From contig NZ_MIEK01000012.1 in NCBI RefSeq assembly GCF_001742285.1, forward strand, positions 1 through 64,000: a stretch of 64,000 nucleotides of DNA. The letters run 5' to 3'. Below, one piece after another: positions 8,336 through 17,947 of the stretch; the stretch's first letter is position 1, and each line of letters starts with the position of its first letter. Origin of the DNA: Enterococcus rivorum (GTDB lineage: Bacteria > Bacillota > Bacilli > Lactobacillales > Enterococcaceae). The notes under the pieces were generated by a model that saw nothing but the letters and a program-made list of their open reading frames with translations, had not been told where the DNA came from and made no database searches. The translations under genes and the position numbers were made by a program.

Positions 8336-8383
8336 ATGCATAAGTGCACACTCTTGAACTTTAAAGAAAGGAGCAAATAATAA
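8336..8383 (+). promoter_or_regulatory. Second operator copy and possible promoter before the membrane-protein gene
   Basis: ATGCATAAGTGCACA (about 8336-8350) repeats the word in the regulator's own promoter with two bases fewer in the middle. A possible -35 (TTGAAC, 8354-8359) and a weak -10 (TAATAA, 8378-8383) follow it. The repeat is seen directly; its use as an operator is inferred. Confidence 0.5.
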
Positions 8384-8410
8384 ATCTATTTTTAAGGAGA
8401 CTAACCTATC

Positions 8411-8962
8411 TTGAATATTTCAACTAAAATAAGAGAAAAAAGTACTGGAAAAGTAGTAACAGTGACGACACTACTATTCATCAGTATGTTAATTCTATTA
8501 AATGTCATTTCTTTTCAACTAACCAAGAATACTGGTGAGCAAATATTCGATTTTTCACTTAACTATTCTCCAGAAACAGCCTATAGAATGATAGCTAATT
8601 ATGGTTCAGAAGGTCGATCGCTATATAGAATTATGTTAATACTCGATTTCCTATTTCCAATCACGTATATGCTATTTGGAATAACTTTGACTGGCTATCT
8701 AGTCAATCATTATTTTCCCGAAAACAAAAAGCTGAATACTTTATTTTTTGTGACAATTATGGGTATGATTTTTGATTGGATTGAAAATATTTTCATTCTT
8801 ACTATGCTAAATAATTTTCCTGAAAAAACGGATTTCTTAGCCAATTATACAAGGAGCTTTACTATTTTAAAATTTTCGCTTCTTGGAATTACTGTCTTGT
8901 CCCTACTCTTGATGACAATCGTAGGTTTATCGTCGAGATATAGAAAACAGGTTAAATACTAA
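8411..8962 (+). CDS. Four-helix integral membrane protein of unknown function
   Basis: This 183-residue protein has about four membrane segments: VTTLLFISMLILLNVISF (about 18-36), IMLILDFLFPITYMLFGITL (about 75-95), LFFVTIMGMIFDWIENIFIL (about 108-128) and FSLLGITVLSLLLMTIVGL (about 153-172). An extracytoplasmic loop follows the first. Charged or polar residues within helices (DW-EN in the third) could be functional. The start is a TTG with AAGGAGA 11 bases upstream; the first ATG falls inside helix one. It lies between an ArsR-type regulator and an NAD(P)H oxidoreductase and carries the operator word upstream, so it is probably derepressed with them. No family name is recognised. Confidence 0.7.
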   Translation: MNISTKIREKSTGKVVTVTTLLFISMLILLNVISFQLTKNTGEQIFDFSLNYSPETAYRMIANYGSEGRSLYRIMLILDFLFPITYMLFGITLTGYLVNHYFPENKKLNTLFFVTIMGMIFDWIENIFILTMLNNFPEKTDFLANYTRSFTILKFSLLGITVLSLLLMTIVGLSSRYRKQVKY

Positions 8963-9010
8963 CTATAATTTATACAACTAATTACAAACAATCATAAAGG
9001 AGTTTAACAT

Positions 9011-9592
9011 ATGAAACAAACAACGATTATTCTAGCACATCCATGGCATGGTAGTTTTAACAAACGAATTTTGGATGAAACAATCCGGAACTTAGAAAGA
9101 AAAAAGCAAAAATATCAACTGATTGATCTAAATAAAGATCAATTTAATCCGGTTTTAAAAGAAGAAGAACTGGCTCTATTTGCAAAAGGGGAGCACTTAG
9201 ATCCATTAGTTAGTAAATATCAAAAGTTGTTAAAAGAATCCGATTCGCTAATTTTTATTTTTCCTATTTGGTGGGCAGATATTCCCGCTATTTTAAAAGG
9301 GTTCCTTGATAAAGTGATGTTAAAACAGTTTGCCTATACCACTGGAAAATTTGGATTAGAAGGACGTCTAACGCATATCAAAAAAGCAACGGTAATCACT
9401 ACTTCTGATTCACCAAAATGGTATCTTCGCTATTTTGCTGGCAACTCGATTAGAGGTGTTTTTATTAATTCAACATTGAAGGGAATCGGCATTAAAAATG
9501 TACGTTGGTATCATTGTAATCATATAAAAAAAGAAGGGTTACCACAGCGGAAAAAGTTTCTGGAAGTGATTAAACAAGCTTCATTTCAGTAG
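9011..9592 (+). CDS. Flavodoxin-fold NAD(P)H-dependent oxidoreductase (quinone reductase type)
   Basis: This 193-residue protein matches the flavodoxin_2 / NQO1-MdaB family. It has an N-terminal strand and loop (IILAHPWHGSFNKRI) that holds the flavin phosphate and the strongly conserved FIFPIWWADIPAILKGFLDKV block that stacks on the isoalloxazine ring. It then has YTTGKFGLEGRL and a C-terminal core helix. Such enzymes transfer two electrons from NAD(P)H to quinones, nitro compounds or azo dyes. It is cytoplasmic and of normal length. AAAGGAG precedes the ATG. It follows the ArsR-type and membrane-protein genes on the same strand and may be induced with them by an electrophile or quinone. Its 3' end runs into a terminator repeat that occurs again at 11218-11335. 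Confidence 0.88.
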   Translation: MKQTTIILAHPWHGSFNKRILDETIRNLERKKQKYQLIDLNKDQFNPVLKEEELALFAKGEHLDPLVSKYQKLLKESDSLIFIFPIWWADIPAILKGFLDKVMLKQFAYTTGKFGLEGRLTHIKKATVITTSDSPKWYLRYFAGNSIRGVFINSTLKGIGIKNVRWYHCNHIKKEGLPQRKKFLEVIKQASFQ

Positions 9593-9596
9593 AAAA

Positions 9597-9716
9597 AAAG
9601 AGCTAAAGAGCTTAGAAGTCGTTTGTAGTAAATTTCCGAAGACACAGACTTTTGATCACTATTTATTCAGATTTAGAGGATGAAACAAAACTGATTTTTA
9701 GTTTTGTCTCATCCTC
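9597..9716 (+). repeat. 3' untranslated terminator repeat, copy A
   Basis: About 120 bp starting right after the oxidoreductase stop codon. It has near-identical blocks to the reverse complement of 11218-11335: AAATTTCCGAAGAC, CAGACTTTTGA and TTTATTCAGATTTAGAGGATG. It ends in a hairpin with 17-bp arms (9676-9692 and 9700-9716, one G-T pair) followed by CTTGCTTTTT. Both copies sit 3' of a gene in the same orientation relative to that gene, so the unit acts as a terminator cassette. Confidence 0.85.
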
Positions 9717-9726
9717 TTGCTTTTTA
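9676..9726. terminator. Terminator hairpin in repeat copy A (convergent genes)
   Basis: The 17-bp arms 9676-9692 / 9700-9716 with a 7-nt loop are followed by a T-rich tract on the plus strand. It terminates the oxidoreductase transcript and may also serve the minus-strand gene that ends at 9724. Confidence 0.8.
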
Positions 9727-10806
9727 TTTAATCAATTTAAAATCTAACTTGACGGGATTATGATCTGAGTTTTGAAACTCCATATTGATCACTTTGTTGC
9801 TTACTTGTTTTACATTGTCAGATGTAATAAAACCATCAATAACCGCCACAAATGATTTCCCTTTTTCATACGGTTTATCTAAATTACGAACAGAAGGGAC
9901 TGGTTCTTTGGTTTCAGTTAAAGTAGCTACCTTCATTCCTTTTGGTAAGTCCTCTTTAGGGAAAGCTTGCAACCATGAGTAGGCTTCTTTTGTCTCATTT
10001 TCAAATGTTTCCGAAGAAGAATCTAACAAATCATGATTAAAATCCCCACCACAAATAACATAATTTCCATTGTCATACTCATTTTTCATATGATCAAATA
10101 GCTTCAACATTTGCGCTTTTTGAATTTCTTTATCTTTGATATAAGCGGAAAGATGGACATTGTAAAGCATTAAAAATTTTCCGTTTTCAACAGGCACCTT
10201 AGTCACCGTAAAAGAACGATCCAGATCAAAAAATTTATTGAAATTCGTTTCGATTGGCAAGCTATGACGAATACTATTTTCAATCATAGTATTACTTAGT
10301 GTTAAAATGCCTGATTTTGATTTACCAATCGGGTCTAAGAAAGGATACATTAGGTAAGCCGAATCATAGTTAACCGCAAAACTATTAGAATAGTCTGGAA
10401 AAGAATTCTCTATTTCATTAACTTCATTGACTTTTCGACTTCTTGTAGCTTGTTCGTCAACTTCTTGAAATAAGGCGAAATCTGGTTTTTCTTTTTGAAT
10501 CGTTTTAACAGCACCTGAAATATTTTTCTCGACTGTTTCTTTATCTACTGCTTTCGACTGCTTCCCACCGTCCATAAAAAAGGTGTAGTCTGGTGTATAC
10601 GAGCCATAACCAATATTGAAAGTTGTCACATTGTATTCTTTCTCTAATGACAGTTGCTTTTCTTTCGCTTTTTGATTAACTGTCAGCTCTATATTGTCGT
10701 TAATTCTTGAATAACTAAAATAAACATATCCAACATAGGATAAAATAATTGCAATTGCTAAAATAATGACGCCAAAAAAAACTTTTAGAACTTTCTTCAT
10801 TTTCAC
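9724..10806 (-). CDS. Membrane-anchored endonuclease/exonuclease/phosphatase family protein
   Basis: This 360-residue protein has one N-terminal membrane segment (VFFGVIILAIAIILSYVGYVYF) and an extracytoplasmic EEP domain. Motifs in order are TTFNIGYG, LFQEVD (metal-binding Glu), YNVHLSAY (catalytic His), ICGGDFNHD (Asp, Asn), VIDGFITSD and NSDHNPV (the final Asp-His pair), so all catalytic positions are present. The family includes DNase I, sphingomyelinases and inositol phosphatases, and the substrate cannot be chosen here; an extracellular nuclease or phosphodiesterase is plausible. The start is a GTG at 10804-10806 with AGAGGAG eight bases upstream; the nearby ATG is too far from it. The gene is flanked by inverted copies of a terminator repeat. 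Confidence 0.88.
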   Translation of the reverse strand: MKMKKVLKVFFGVIILAIAIILSYVGYVYFSYSRINDNIELTVNQKAKEKQLSLEKEYNVTTFNIGYGSYTPDYTFFMDGGKQSKAVDKETVEKNISGAVKTIQKEKPDFALFQEVDEQATRSRKVNEVNEIENSFPDYSNSFAVNYDSAYLMYPFLDPIGKSKSGILTLSNTMIENSIRHSLPIETNFNKFFDLDRSFTVTKVPVENGKFLMLYNVHLSAYIKDKEIQKAQMLKLFDHMKNEYDNGNYVICGGDFNHDLLDSSSETFENETKEAYSWLQAFPKEDLPKGMKVATLTETKEPVPSVRNLDKPYEKGKSFVAVIDGFITSDNVKQVSNKVINMEFQNSDHNPVKLDFKLIK

Positions 10807-11217
10807 TTAACCAACTCCTCTATGTGACTTACTATTTTATTAAAAGATACCGTTTTTTAGACTATTTGAAAACGATTCTTTTTATGTTTGGAGCCATTCT
10901 ACCAGTTTATCTCCATTGTTTTTTTAGCTGAATCTATCGATATGATTCGCTTCACCTAACATTATCCCCCAACAACAGAGAAATATATGTGCGCACTCCT
11001 CTCTTGACTATTTATCCTTTTAAAAGTATTCCATTTTTATAAAAATATGAATCTACCTAAAGTCTAATCAAAATTAGCTAATAAAACAACCTCCTAAAAG
11101 GAATTTAACCATTTTTTTGAAAAAAAAAAGAAGATTTAAAGAAAGATTTACTCATTTATTTTATTGGTTTATTTTATAATTATTTATCCATTTTTAATCG
11201 TTATTTTTTTGAAAAAA
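10807..11217. other. Gene-free AT-rich spacer
   Basis: About 410 bp between the EEP-domain gene and repeat copy B. It is very AT-rich, with long A and T runs around 11100-11215. No frame with a ribosome site, no tRNA and no clear promoter hexamer pair was found. It must hold the promoter of the EEP gene, but no convincing -10/-35 could be picked. Confidence 0.5.
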
Positions 11218-11256
11218 AGGATGAAACAAAACTGATTATTAGTTTTGTTTCATCCT
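11211..11256 (-). terminator. Terminator of the GH1 gene
   Basis: A perfect 16-bp stem (11218-11233 / 11241-11256) with a 7-nt loop and a T7 tract on the minus strand makes a strong Rho-independent terminator about 90 bp past the GH1 stop codon. It is part of repeat copy B. Confidence 0.88.
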
Positions 11257-11335
11257 CTAAATCTGAATAAACGGAGGTCAAAAGTCTGGGTCTTCGGAAA
11301 TTTCCCGAAAATGACTTCTGTCTCAAGCTCTTCTA
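11218..11335 (-). repeat. 3' untranslated terminator repeat, copy B
   Basis: This is the inverted partner of 9597-9716. Read on the minus strand it follows the GH1 gene and carries the same blocks in the same order, ending in a perfect 16-bp-arm hairpin (11218-11233 / 11241-11256, starting AGGATGAAACAAAACT) followed by seven T. Divergence is concentrated in the first third and in the loop, while the stem keeps compensating pairs. Confidence 0.85.
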
Positions 11336-11345
11336 TTTTTGACTT

Positions 11346-12866
<1,521 letters not shown>

Positions 12867-12893
12867 CTAAATGAGTTTCTTATTCAAGGTAGT

Positions 12894-12933
12894 ATTTTCA
12901 TGATGCCCGATCATTTTCATGTTTATGAAAATG
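12894..12933. promoter_or_regulatory. Palindromic operator candidate between GH1 and RpiR genes
   Basis: CATTTTCAT-gttt-ATGAAAATG (12912-12933) is a perfect 9-bp inverted repeat with a 4-bp centre. A further half site, ATTTTCAT, occurs at 12894-12901. Its position in the 191-bp divergent gap makes it a candidate site for the RpiR regulator encoded to the right. Confidence 0.55.
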
Positions 12934-12985
12934 GGTTAATGTTATCAACGAGTATATAGAAAAAAATGAACAGGAGATTGGTAAG

Positions 12986-13804
12986 ATGCTTGATATTTAT
13001 GATTTACTTAATTATTTGAACGAAAATAGTAAAGAAGCTACCTATTCCAAAATAATTATCTACTTATTAACCCATTCTGATGAAGTACACTCTCTAACCA
13101 TCTCAGAGATTGCAGCAAAATGTTATGTTTCTCCAGCAACTTTAACTAGGTTTTGCCATCATTTTAATATACCTTCATTTCCTTATCTAAGAGATGCTTT
13201 AGGTGCCTTTAGCACATTGCAAGGACACAGTGGTCTGCGAATGAAAGAAGCTGAATTAACGACTTTAAAAAATGATCCGAAAAGCTATTTAGCTTCCTAT
13301 GGTCAAGAAATTATTGCTTCTATCAACGATACAATTGCCACTATCAATATTGATGAAATTGATGCTCTTTTAAAGGATATTCATGCTGCTGAAGAGATTT
13401 TGATTATTGGTTATAGCTCCACCTTAGAATTAGCAAAAGATATGCAAGTTTCTTTTTTGTCTAACCGAAAACTATTATTTGTAGGAGAAACTGATCTAAT
13501 CCAAAGACGATTTGTTAAACAACTTAGTAAAAATTCGATGGTTTTTGTGATTTCTTCTTACGGTACACTGCTAAATAAAAGCAGTCGCTTGATTCAAGAA
13601 ATTATAAGCAGTCCTGCAAAATCTGTTTTGCTGACACAACATACTCAAAATACCTTGACGAATTTATTTGATCAAGTAATTAATGTTACCACTACTAATT
13701 ATGTCCGCATTGGAAATTATCCTCTTGCCTTTTTCATTGATTATCTGTCGAGAAGATACGCTAGTTTGTATAGCCAACAAATAAATGTTATGCCTAAAAT
13801 GTAG
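12986..13804 (+). CDS. MurR/RpiR family regulator (HTH plus SIS), probably of the GH1 gene
   Basis: This 272-residue protein has an N-terminal RpiR HTH (about 1-75; ISEIAAKCYVSPATLTRFCHHF) and a C-terminal sugar-isomerase (SIS) domain (about 110-250; AEEILIIGYSSTLELAKDMQVSF, then VFVISSYGTLL), which binds phosphorylated sugars. It is shorter and more divergent in the SIS core than many family members, but complete. AGGAGA lies before the ATG. It is transcribed away from the 6-phospho-beta-glucosidase gene, with a perfect palindrome between them, so it probably represses or activates that gene in response to a phospho-sugar. Confidence 0.88.
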   Translation: MLDIYDLLNYLNENSKEATYSKIIIYLLTHSDEVHSLTISEIAAKCYVSPATLTRFCHHFNIPSFPYLRDALGAFSTLQGHSGLRMKEAELTTLKNDPKSYLASYGQEIIASINDTIATINIDEIDALLKDIHAAEEILIIGYSSTLELAKDMQVSFLSNRKLLFVGETDLIQRRFVKQLSKNSMVFVISSYGTLLNKSSRLIQEIISSPAKSVLLTQHTQNTLTNLFDQVINVTTTNYVRIGNYPLAFFIDYLSRRYASLYSQQINVMPKM

Positions 13805-13813
13805 TACACATAC

Positions 13814-13859
13814 AAAAAAAGCTAGCCCTCAAAATAATGAAATAAGAGGTCTAGCTTTT
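13814..13859. terminator. Bidirectional terminator between convergent RpiR genes
   Basis: AAAAGCTAGCCCTC (13817-13830) pairs with GAGGTCTAGCTTTT (13846-13859), one mismatch. The minus strand ends in seven T and the plus strand in four, so it serves the right-hand gene best and the left-hand gene acceptably. Confidence 0.75.
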
Positions 13860-14080
13860 GCGTTGTCTCTACAAGTCCTGCACGAAATATCTTTTGACGC
13901 AATACAAAACAATTTAGTTTTTCTCATTAAAACATCCTTCAAACTATTAGAATAATTAGCTCCAGTACAATAAAAATTCACAAGAAAAGAATATTTATTG
14001 GCTTGCATTACACTGTAAAATCAACGATGTTTTTAATTATTCACTTTAAATCTGCGTTGATTTTTTCTAGTACTCCATTT

Positions 14081-14941
14081 TTATTTTTCAAAGCGTGTAT
14101 TCAAAAAGAGCATTTCTGAAGCCACTCGCTTATTTTGATTGACCTCGTAATTAGACATAAAAATACAAGCATAAAGAACATTTAGCATATAGTCAATTGC
14201 AATTTGAGAAGAAAAGGTAGAAAGTTTTACAGATTTACTTTCATTTTTAGCCACTGGTAATACTAAACTAGCTAACTTGGCGATGTGAGAGTCAGGATAG
14301 GCTGAAATGACAATTATTTTCGTTTGATTTTGTCTGAGAATGTTAGCAATCATATAATTATCTTTACTTTCTCCGCTATAGGATAAAACAATAGCACAGT
14401 CCTCTTTCGTAAAATTAGTAGCCAAATGACGATTTTCCCCAGGTAATGTGCCAATCTGAACATTTGTATTAATCTTCATCATTTTATTTTGAAAATTCAA
14501 TGCTGGCAAAAAGGTATCTCCATAGGCAAAAATCCCAATTTTTTTAGCTCCCAAAATCATTGCAACTGCTTTTTCAACTTGTTGCTTATCAATAATGGTA
14601 TATGTATTCTTCAATGAATCTGTAAATAACTCCAATACTTTTTTAGGGATTTCACCATAGGTATCTCCCTCATTAAATGGAAAATCTGGATTGATATTAG
14701 TGATTTTGTTATAGTTCATTTGCAGCTCTGCAGCCAATCGGATTTTAAAATCTTTAAAGCCTTTTAGTCCAATTTTTTGACATAGCCTAAAAATCGTCGA
14801 TGTTGAAGTAAACGTCTCCTCTGAAAGCTGTTGAATCGATTGCTCCAGTACTTTCTCTTTTTTTACTAATATATAGTCTGCTAACAGTTGTTCTGAGTCA
14901 TTAAAATTCTTCTTTTCTTCTAGTGCACTCATTATATTCAG
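14081..14941 (-). CDS. MurR/RpiR family regulator
   Basis: The protein, about 287 residues, has an N-terminal RpiR HTH (EQLLADYILVKKEKVLEQSIQQLSEETFTSTSTIFRLCQKIG) and a SIS domain (about 120-250; KIGIFAYGDTFLPALNFQNKM, then AIVLSYSGESKDNYMIANILR, the phosphosugar loop). The start is uncertain. The frame opens at a TTG at 14956 that overlaps the GGAGGT ribosome site, and the first ATG (14932) is 16 bases from it. The CTG at 14939-14941 has ideal spacing (7) and aligns with the usual family N-terminus. It is divergent from a Gfo/Idh/MocA dehydrogenase, which it probably controls; the inducer is likely a phosphorylated sugar or sugar acid. Confidence 0.85.
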   Translation of the reverse strand: MNIMSALEEKKNFNDSEQLLADYILVKKEKVLEQSIQQLSEETFTSTSTIFRLCQKIGLKGFKDFKIRLAAELQMNYNKITNINPDFPFNEGDTYGEIPKKVLELFTDSLKNTYTIIDKQQVEKAVAMILGAKKIGIFAYGDTFLPALNFQNKMMKINTNVQIGTLPGENRHLATNFTKEDCAIVLSYSGESKDNYMIANILRQNQTKIIVISAYPDSHIAKLASLVLPVAKNESKSVKLSTFSSQIAIDYMLNVLYACIFMSNYEVNQNKRVASEMLFLNTRFEK

Positions 14942-15163
14942 TTTAAAAACCTCCAATCTATCAAATACCTATCCTTGAAAAAAAATTCCAAATAACAGAA
15001 CTTTTTTGCTCTTTTTTTTGAATAAAATGTTGAATTATATAAATCAGATTTACACTTATCACTCTCCATGATTTAATTAAAGCACTAAGTTCTCCCCGCT
15101 AATACTTCCTTAGCAAAACTATCTCTTAGAAAAATTTTTATTTAACGAAATGGAGGAACAATC

Positions 15164-16183
15164 ATGTTAACTATAGCATATATTGGTAATGGAAAAAGTA
15201 CAAATCGCTATCATATCCCTTTTTCTCAAAAGATAAAAGATATCCGTATTAAGACGATTTACTCTCGAAAAGAGCAATCCCCTTGGACACCGATAGCTGG
15301 TGTCAATTATGTGCAAGATATCAATAAAATTTGGGATGATGCTGACATTGAACTGGTGGTTATTTCTACTCCACCTCAAAGTCATTATCAGCTTGCAAAA
15401 GAAGCTTTGGAAAGCGGAAAACATGTTCTTGTAGAAAAACCTTTTGTAGAAACGTCTCAACAGGCGAGAGAACTTTTTGATTTAGCCCACCGAAAAGGGT
15501 TATTCATTCAGTGCTACCAAAATCGTCGTTTTGATTCAGATTTTTTAACCGTTCAAAAGGTCATTGAAAGTAAACGATTAGGCGATATTTTAGAAGTTGA
15601 AATGCATTTTGACTATTTCCGTCCAGAAGTGCCTGAACAGACAAAAAACTTTGAAAAAATGAATAGCTTTCTATATAGTCACGCTTGCCATACTGTAGAT
15701 CAAGTGCTATCCTACTTCGGAACGCCTTTAAATATACACTATGATGTTAGACAGCTATTAGGAACGAACCATATGAACGACTATTTTGACTTAGATTTCT
15801 TTTATGAGAACAACCTGAAAGTATCAGTCAAATCTAGCTTTTTCCGATTAAAGGAACGCCCAAGTTTTATCGTCTATGGAAAAAAAGGCAGCTTCTGTAA
15901 GCAAACAAAGGATCGCCAAGAAGAACATCTGAAACTCTTTTACATGCCTACGAATGAAGATTTTGGTGTAGACTTACCTGAGCATTATGGTACTTTAACG
16001 TATATAGATGATAATGGAACCTATCACGAAGAAAAAGTTATTTCTGAAATAGGTGACTATAGCCGTATTTACCAAGGTGTCTATAATACTCTAAAAAAAG
16101 GCCAGCCAAAAATTGTAAAAGACCAAGAAACAATTGAACAAATTGAGATTTTAGAAGCAGGAATCAAACAAATGAACGATTAG
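15164..16183 (+). CDS. Gfo/Idh/MocA family NAD(P)-dependent oxidoreductase
   Basis: This 339-residue protein has an N-terminal Rossmann fold (ITIAYIGNG-type opening, with ADIELVVISTPPQSHYQLAKEALESGKHVLVEKPF, where the EKP lysine is the hallmark catalytic residue) and a C-terminal alpha/beta dimerisation domain that begins with MHFDYFRPE. It resembles the YdgJ/YhhX branch. FLYSHACHTVDQVL supplies the conserved His of the second motif. Substrates of the family are sugars, inositols or their derivatives, and this one cannot be named. AATGGAGGAA lies before the ATG. The divergent RpiR regulator suggests the substrate or its precursor is a phosphorylated sugar. It ends before a strong terminator. 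Confidence 0.9.
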   Translation: MLTIAYIGNGKSTNRYHIPFSQKIKDIRIKTIYSRKEQSPWTPIAGVNYVQDINKIWDDADIELVVISTPPQSHYQLAKEALESGKHVLVEKPFVETSQQARELFDLAHRKGLFIQCYQNRRFDSDFLTVQKVIESKRLGDILEVEMHFDYFRPEVPEQTKNFEKMNSFLYSHACHTVDQVLSYFGTPLNIHYDVRQLLGTNHMNDYFDLDFFYENNLKVSVKSSFFRLKERPSFIVYGKKGSFCKQTKDRQEEHLKLFYMPTNEDFGVDLPEHYGTLTYIDDNGTYHEEKVISEIGDYSRIYQGVYNTLKKGQPKIVKDQETIEQIEILEAGIKQMND

Positions 16184-16231
16184 ACCGTTCAGTCTGTGAT
16201 AAGGGTCAAAATGATATTTAATAAATAGATA

Positions 16232-16280
16232 GAAAGACAACTGGAACAAAAAGGTAACCCTTTTGTCTCAGCTGTCTTTC
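16232..16280. terminator. Terminator between the dehydrogenase and rlmCD
   Basis: The arm starting GAAAGACAACTGGAACAAAA (16232-16254) pairs over about 22 bp with the segment ending at 16280, with three mismatches and a short loop. It lies between converging genes (stops at 16183 and 16323). Confidence 0.75.
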
Positions 16281-16322
16281 ATTTATTATCCTAAATCTAC
16301 TTGATAAAAAGGATTAATCCTC

Positions 16323-17690
16323 TTACTTCTTGATTAACAAAGCAACACTTTCAATATGTGTGGTTTGTGGGAAATTATCAATCGGTTGGACTTCTTTGAC
16401 TTCATAGCCACCTTCTGCCAATAGCTCTAAATCACGAGCTAAAGTAGCTGGATTACAACTTACATAGACAATTCTTTGTGGTTTTGTTTCAATTAGCGTT
16501 TCTACCAAACTAACTTCTAGACCTTTTCTTGGTGGGTCAACAATCACAACGTCTGGTGTAATTTCTTGTTCTAGCAATCTTGGTAACGCATCTTCTACTA
16601 AGCCAGCAGTGAATGTCGCATTTTCGATGCTATTTAGCTTCGCATTGCTTTCGGCATTTTTCACCGCTTCTTCAATCACTTCGATACCGTAAACATGTTT
16701 AGCTTCTTTTGCTAAGGTTAAACCAATCGTTCCGATTCCACAATAAGCATCAACAACAATTTCATTGCCAGTTAAAGCTGCATATTCTTTGACTTTATTG
16801 TACATCACTTCTGTTTGAATTGGATTTACTTGATAGAAAGAACGAGAAGAAATCTCAAATTTTAAGTCAAAAATAGTATCTATAATTTGATCTTCTCCAT
16901 GTAAAACAATGGTTTCATCACCAAAGATGACATTTGTTTTCTTAGAATTGACATTTTGAACAATACTCACAACTTCTGGTAAGGTTTCTAAAATATCAGG
17001 AATAATTTTGCTTGTTGGAAATAATTTAGGTGTTCTTGTAATTAACACAATCATCATTTGTCCAGTATGGTATCCACGGCGAACAACTATATGTCTTAAG
17101 TTCCCAGTATTGTCTGATTCATTATAAGGTTTTACGCTATATTTTCTCATAATATCACGAATTTTGATAATCGCATCATCAATTTTTGGGTCTTGAATGT
17201 AAAAGTGTTCTAAAGGAATTAATTGATGGCTATTTTTTCTGAAGAAACCAGTTTCTAATTTACCTTCAATTTTTCTTACAGGAATTTGTGCCTTATTTCG
17301 ATAGCCCCAAGGATTACTCATCCCAATAGTATCTAAAACGGGAACTTCAGGTAGTTTTGCAATCCGCTGCATGACATTTTTTACTTGGTTAGTTTTAAAA
17401 CTCAATTGTGCACTATAAGCTAAATGCTGAAGTGGACTAATACCGACTTTAGTAAAGTTAGCATCTTTTACTGGTACACGATCTTCACTTGATTTTAAAA
17501 TAGTTAAGACTTTCCCATAGCCAAAACTTTTTCCTGTTTTTAAAACTTTAATTTCTATCTTTTCACCTGGCAGTGCATCTTCAATAAATAATGGATAGCC
17601 GTCAACCTTAGCAACCCCCATTCCTTCATGAGTTAGGTCAATGATTTCAACTTCGATGGTTTCATTTTTTTGTACTGGAAAATTATTCAT
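16323..17690 (-). CDS. rlmD: 23S rRNA (uracil-5-)-methyltransferase RlmCD (RumA type)
   Basis: This 455-residue class I methyltransferase of the RumA/TrmA family makes 5-methyluridine in 23S rRNA from S-adenosylmethionine. In Gram-positive bacteria the enzyme is RlmCD, which modifies two positions. An N-terminal TRAM domain (1-60) is followed by the SAM motif VVDAYCGIGTIGLTLA, VIVDPPRKGLE, and SCNPATLARDL with the catalytic Cys. The Fe-S cluster cysteines seen in many homologues are missing: the equivalent segment reads NFTKVGISPLQHL. It is monocistronic. In enterococci it commonly follows dgkB, but here a restriction island separates them. Confidence 0.93.
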   Translation of the reverse strand: MNNFPVQKNETIEVEIIDLTHEGMGVAKVDGYPLFIEDALPGEKIEIKVLKTGKSFGYGKVLTILKSSEDRVPVKDANFTKVGISPLQHLAYSAQLSFKTNQVKNVMQRIAKLPEVPVLDTIGMSNPWGYRNKAQIPVRKIEGKLETGFFRKNSHQLIPLEHFYIQDPKIDDAIIKIRDIMRKYSVKPYNESDNTGNLRHIVVRRGYHTGQMMIVLITRTPKLFPTSKIIPDILETLPEVVSIVQNVNSKKTNVIFGDETIVLHGEDQIIDTIFDLKFEISSRSFYQVNPIQTEVMYNKVKEYAALTGNEIVVDAYCGIGTIGLTLAKEAKHVYGIEVIEEAVKNAESNAKLNSIENATFTAGLVEDALPRLLEQEITPDVVIVDPPRKGLEVSLVETLIETKPQRIVYVSCNPATLARDLELLAEGGYEVKEVQPIDNFPQTTHIESVALLIKK

Positions 17691-17902
17691 AAGTAGCTCC
17701 TTCTTTTATACGCTTTCCCCATTCTAATGAAAAAATGGCAGAAAAGCAATAGAGATCTTCTATTTACAAAGGAATACAGAAAGATTTTCTAGAAGAACGT
17801 TTCAACAAGACTTTCAAAAGACTAAAAAGGAAGTTCCGATTATTATTTTAATAAAGAAGTAACAAACAAATACATATTTTTTATTCCATGATTTTCTGAT
17901 TA

Positions 17903-17911
17903 TGATATACT
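17903..17911 (+). promoter_or_regulatory. Extended -10 promoter for the LysM gene
   Basis: TGATATACT combines the TGn extension with a -10 hexamer differing from TATAAT at one position, 36 bases before the ATG. No strong -35 is visible. Confidence 0.5.
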
Positions 17912-17947
17912 AGACTTATATCTATCACGAAAGGAGTTGAATATATT

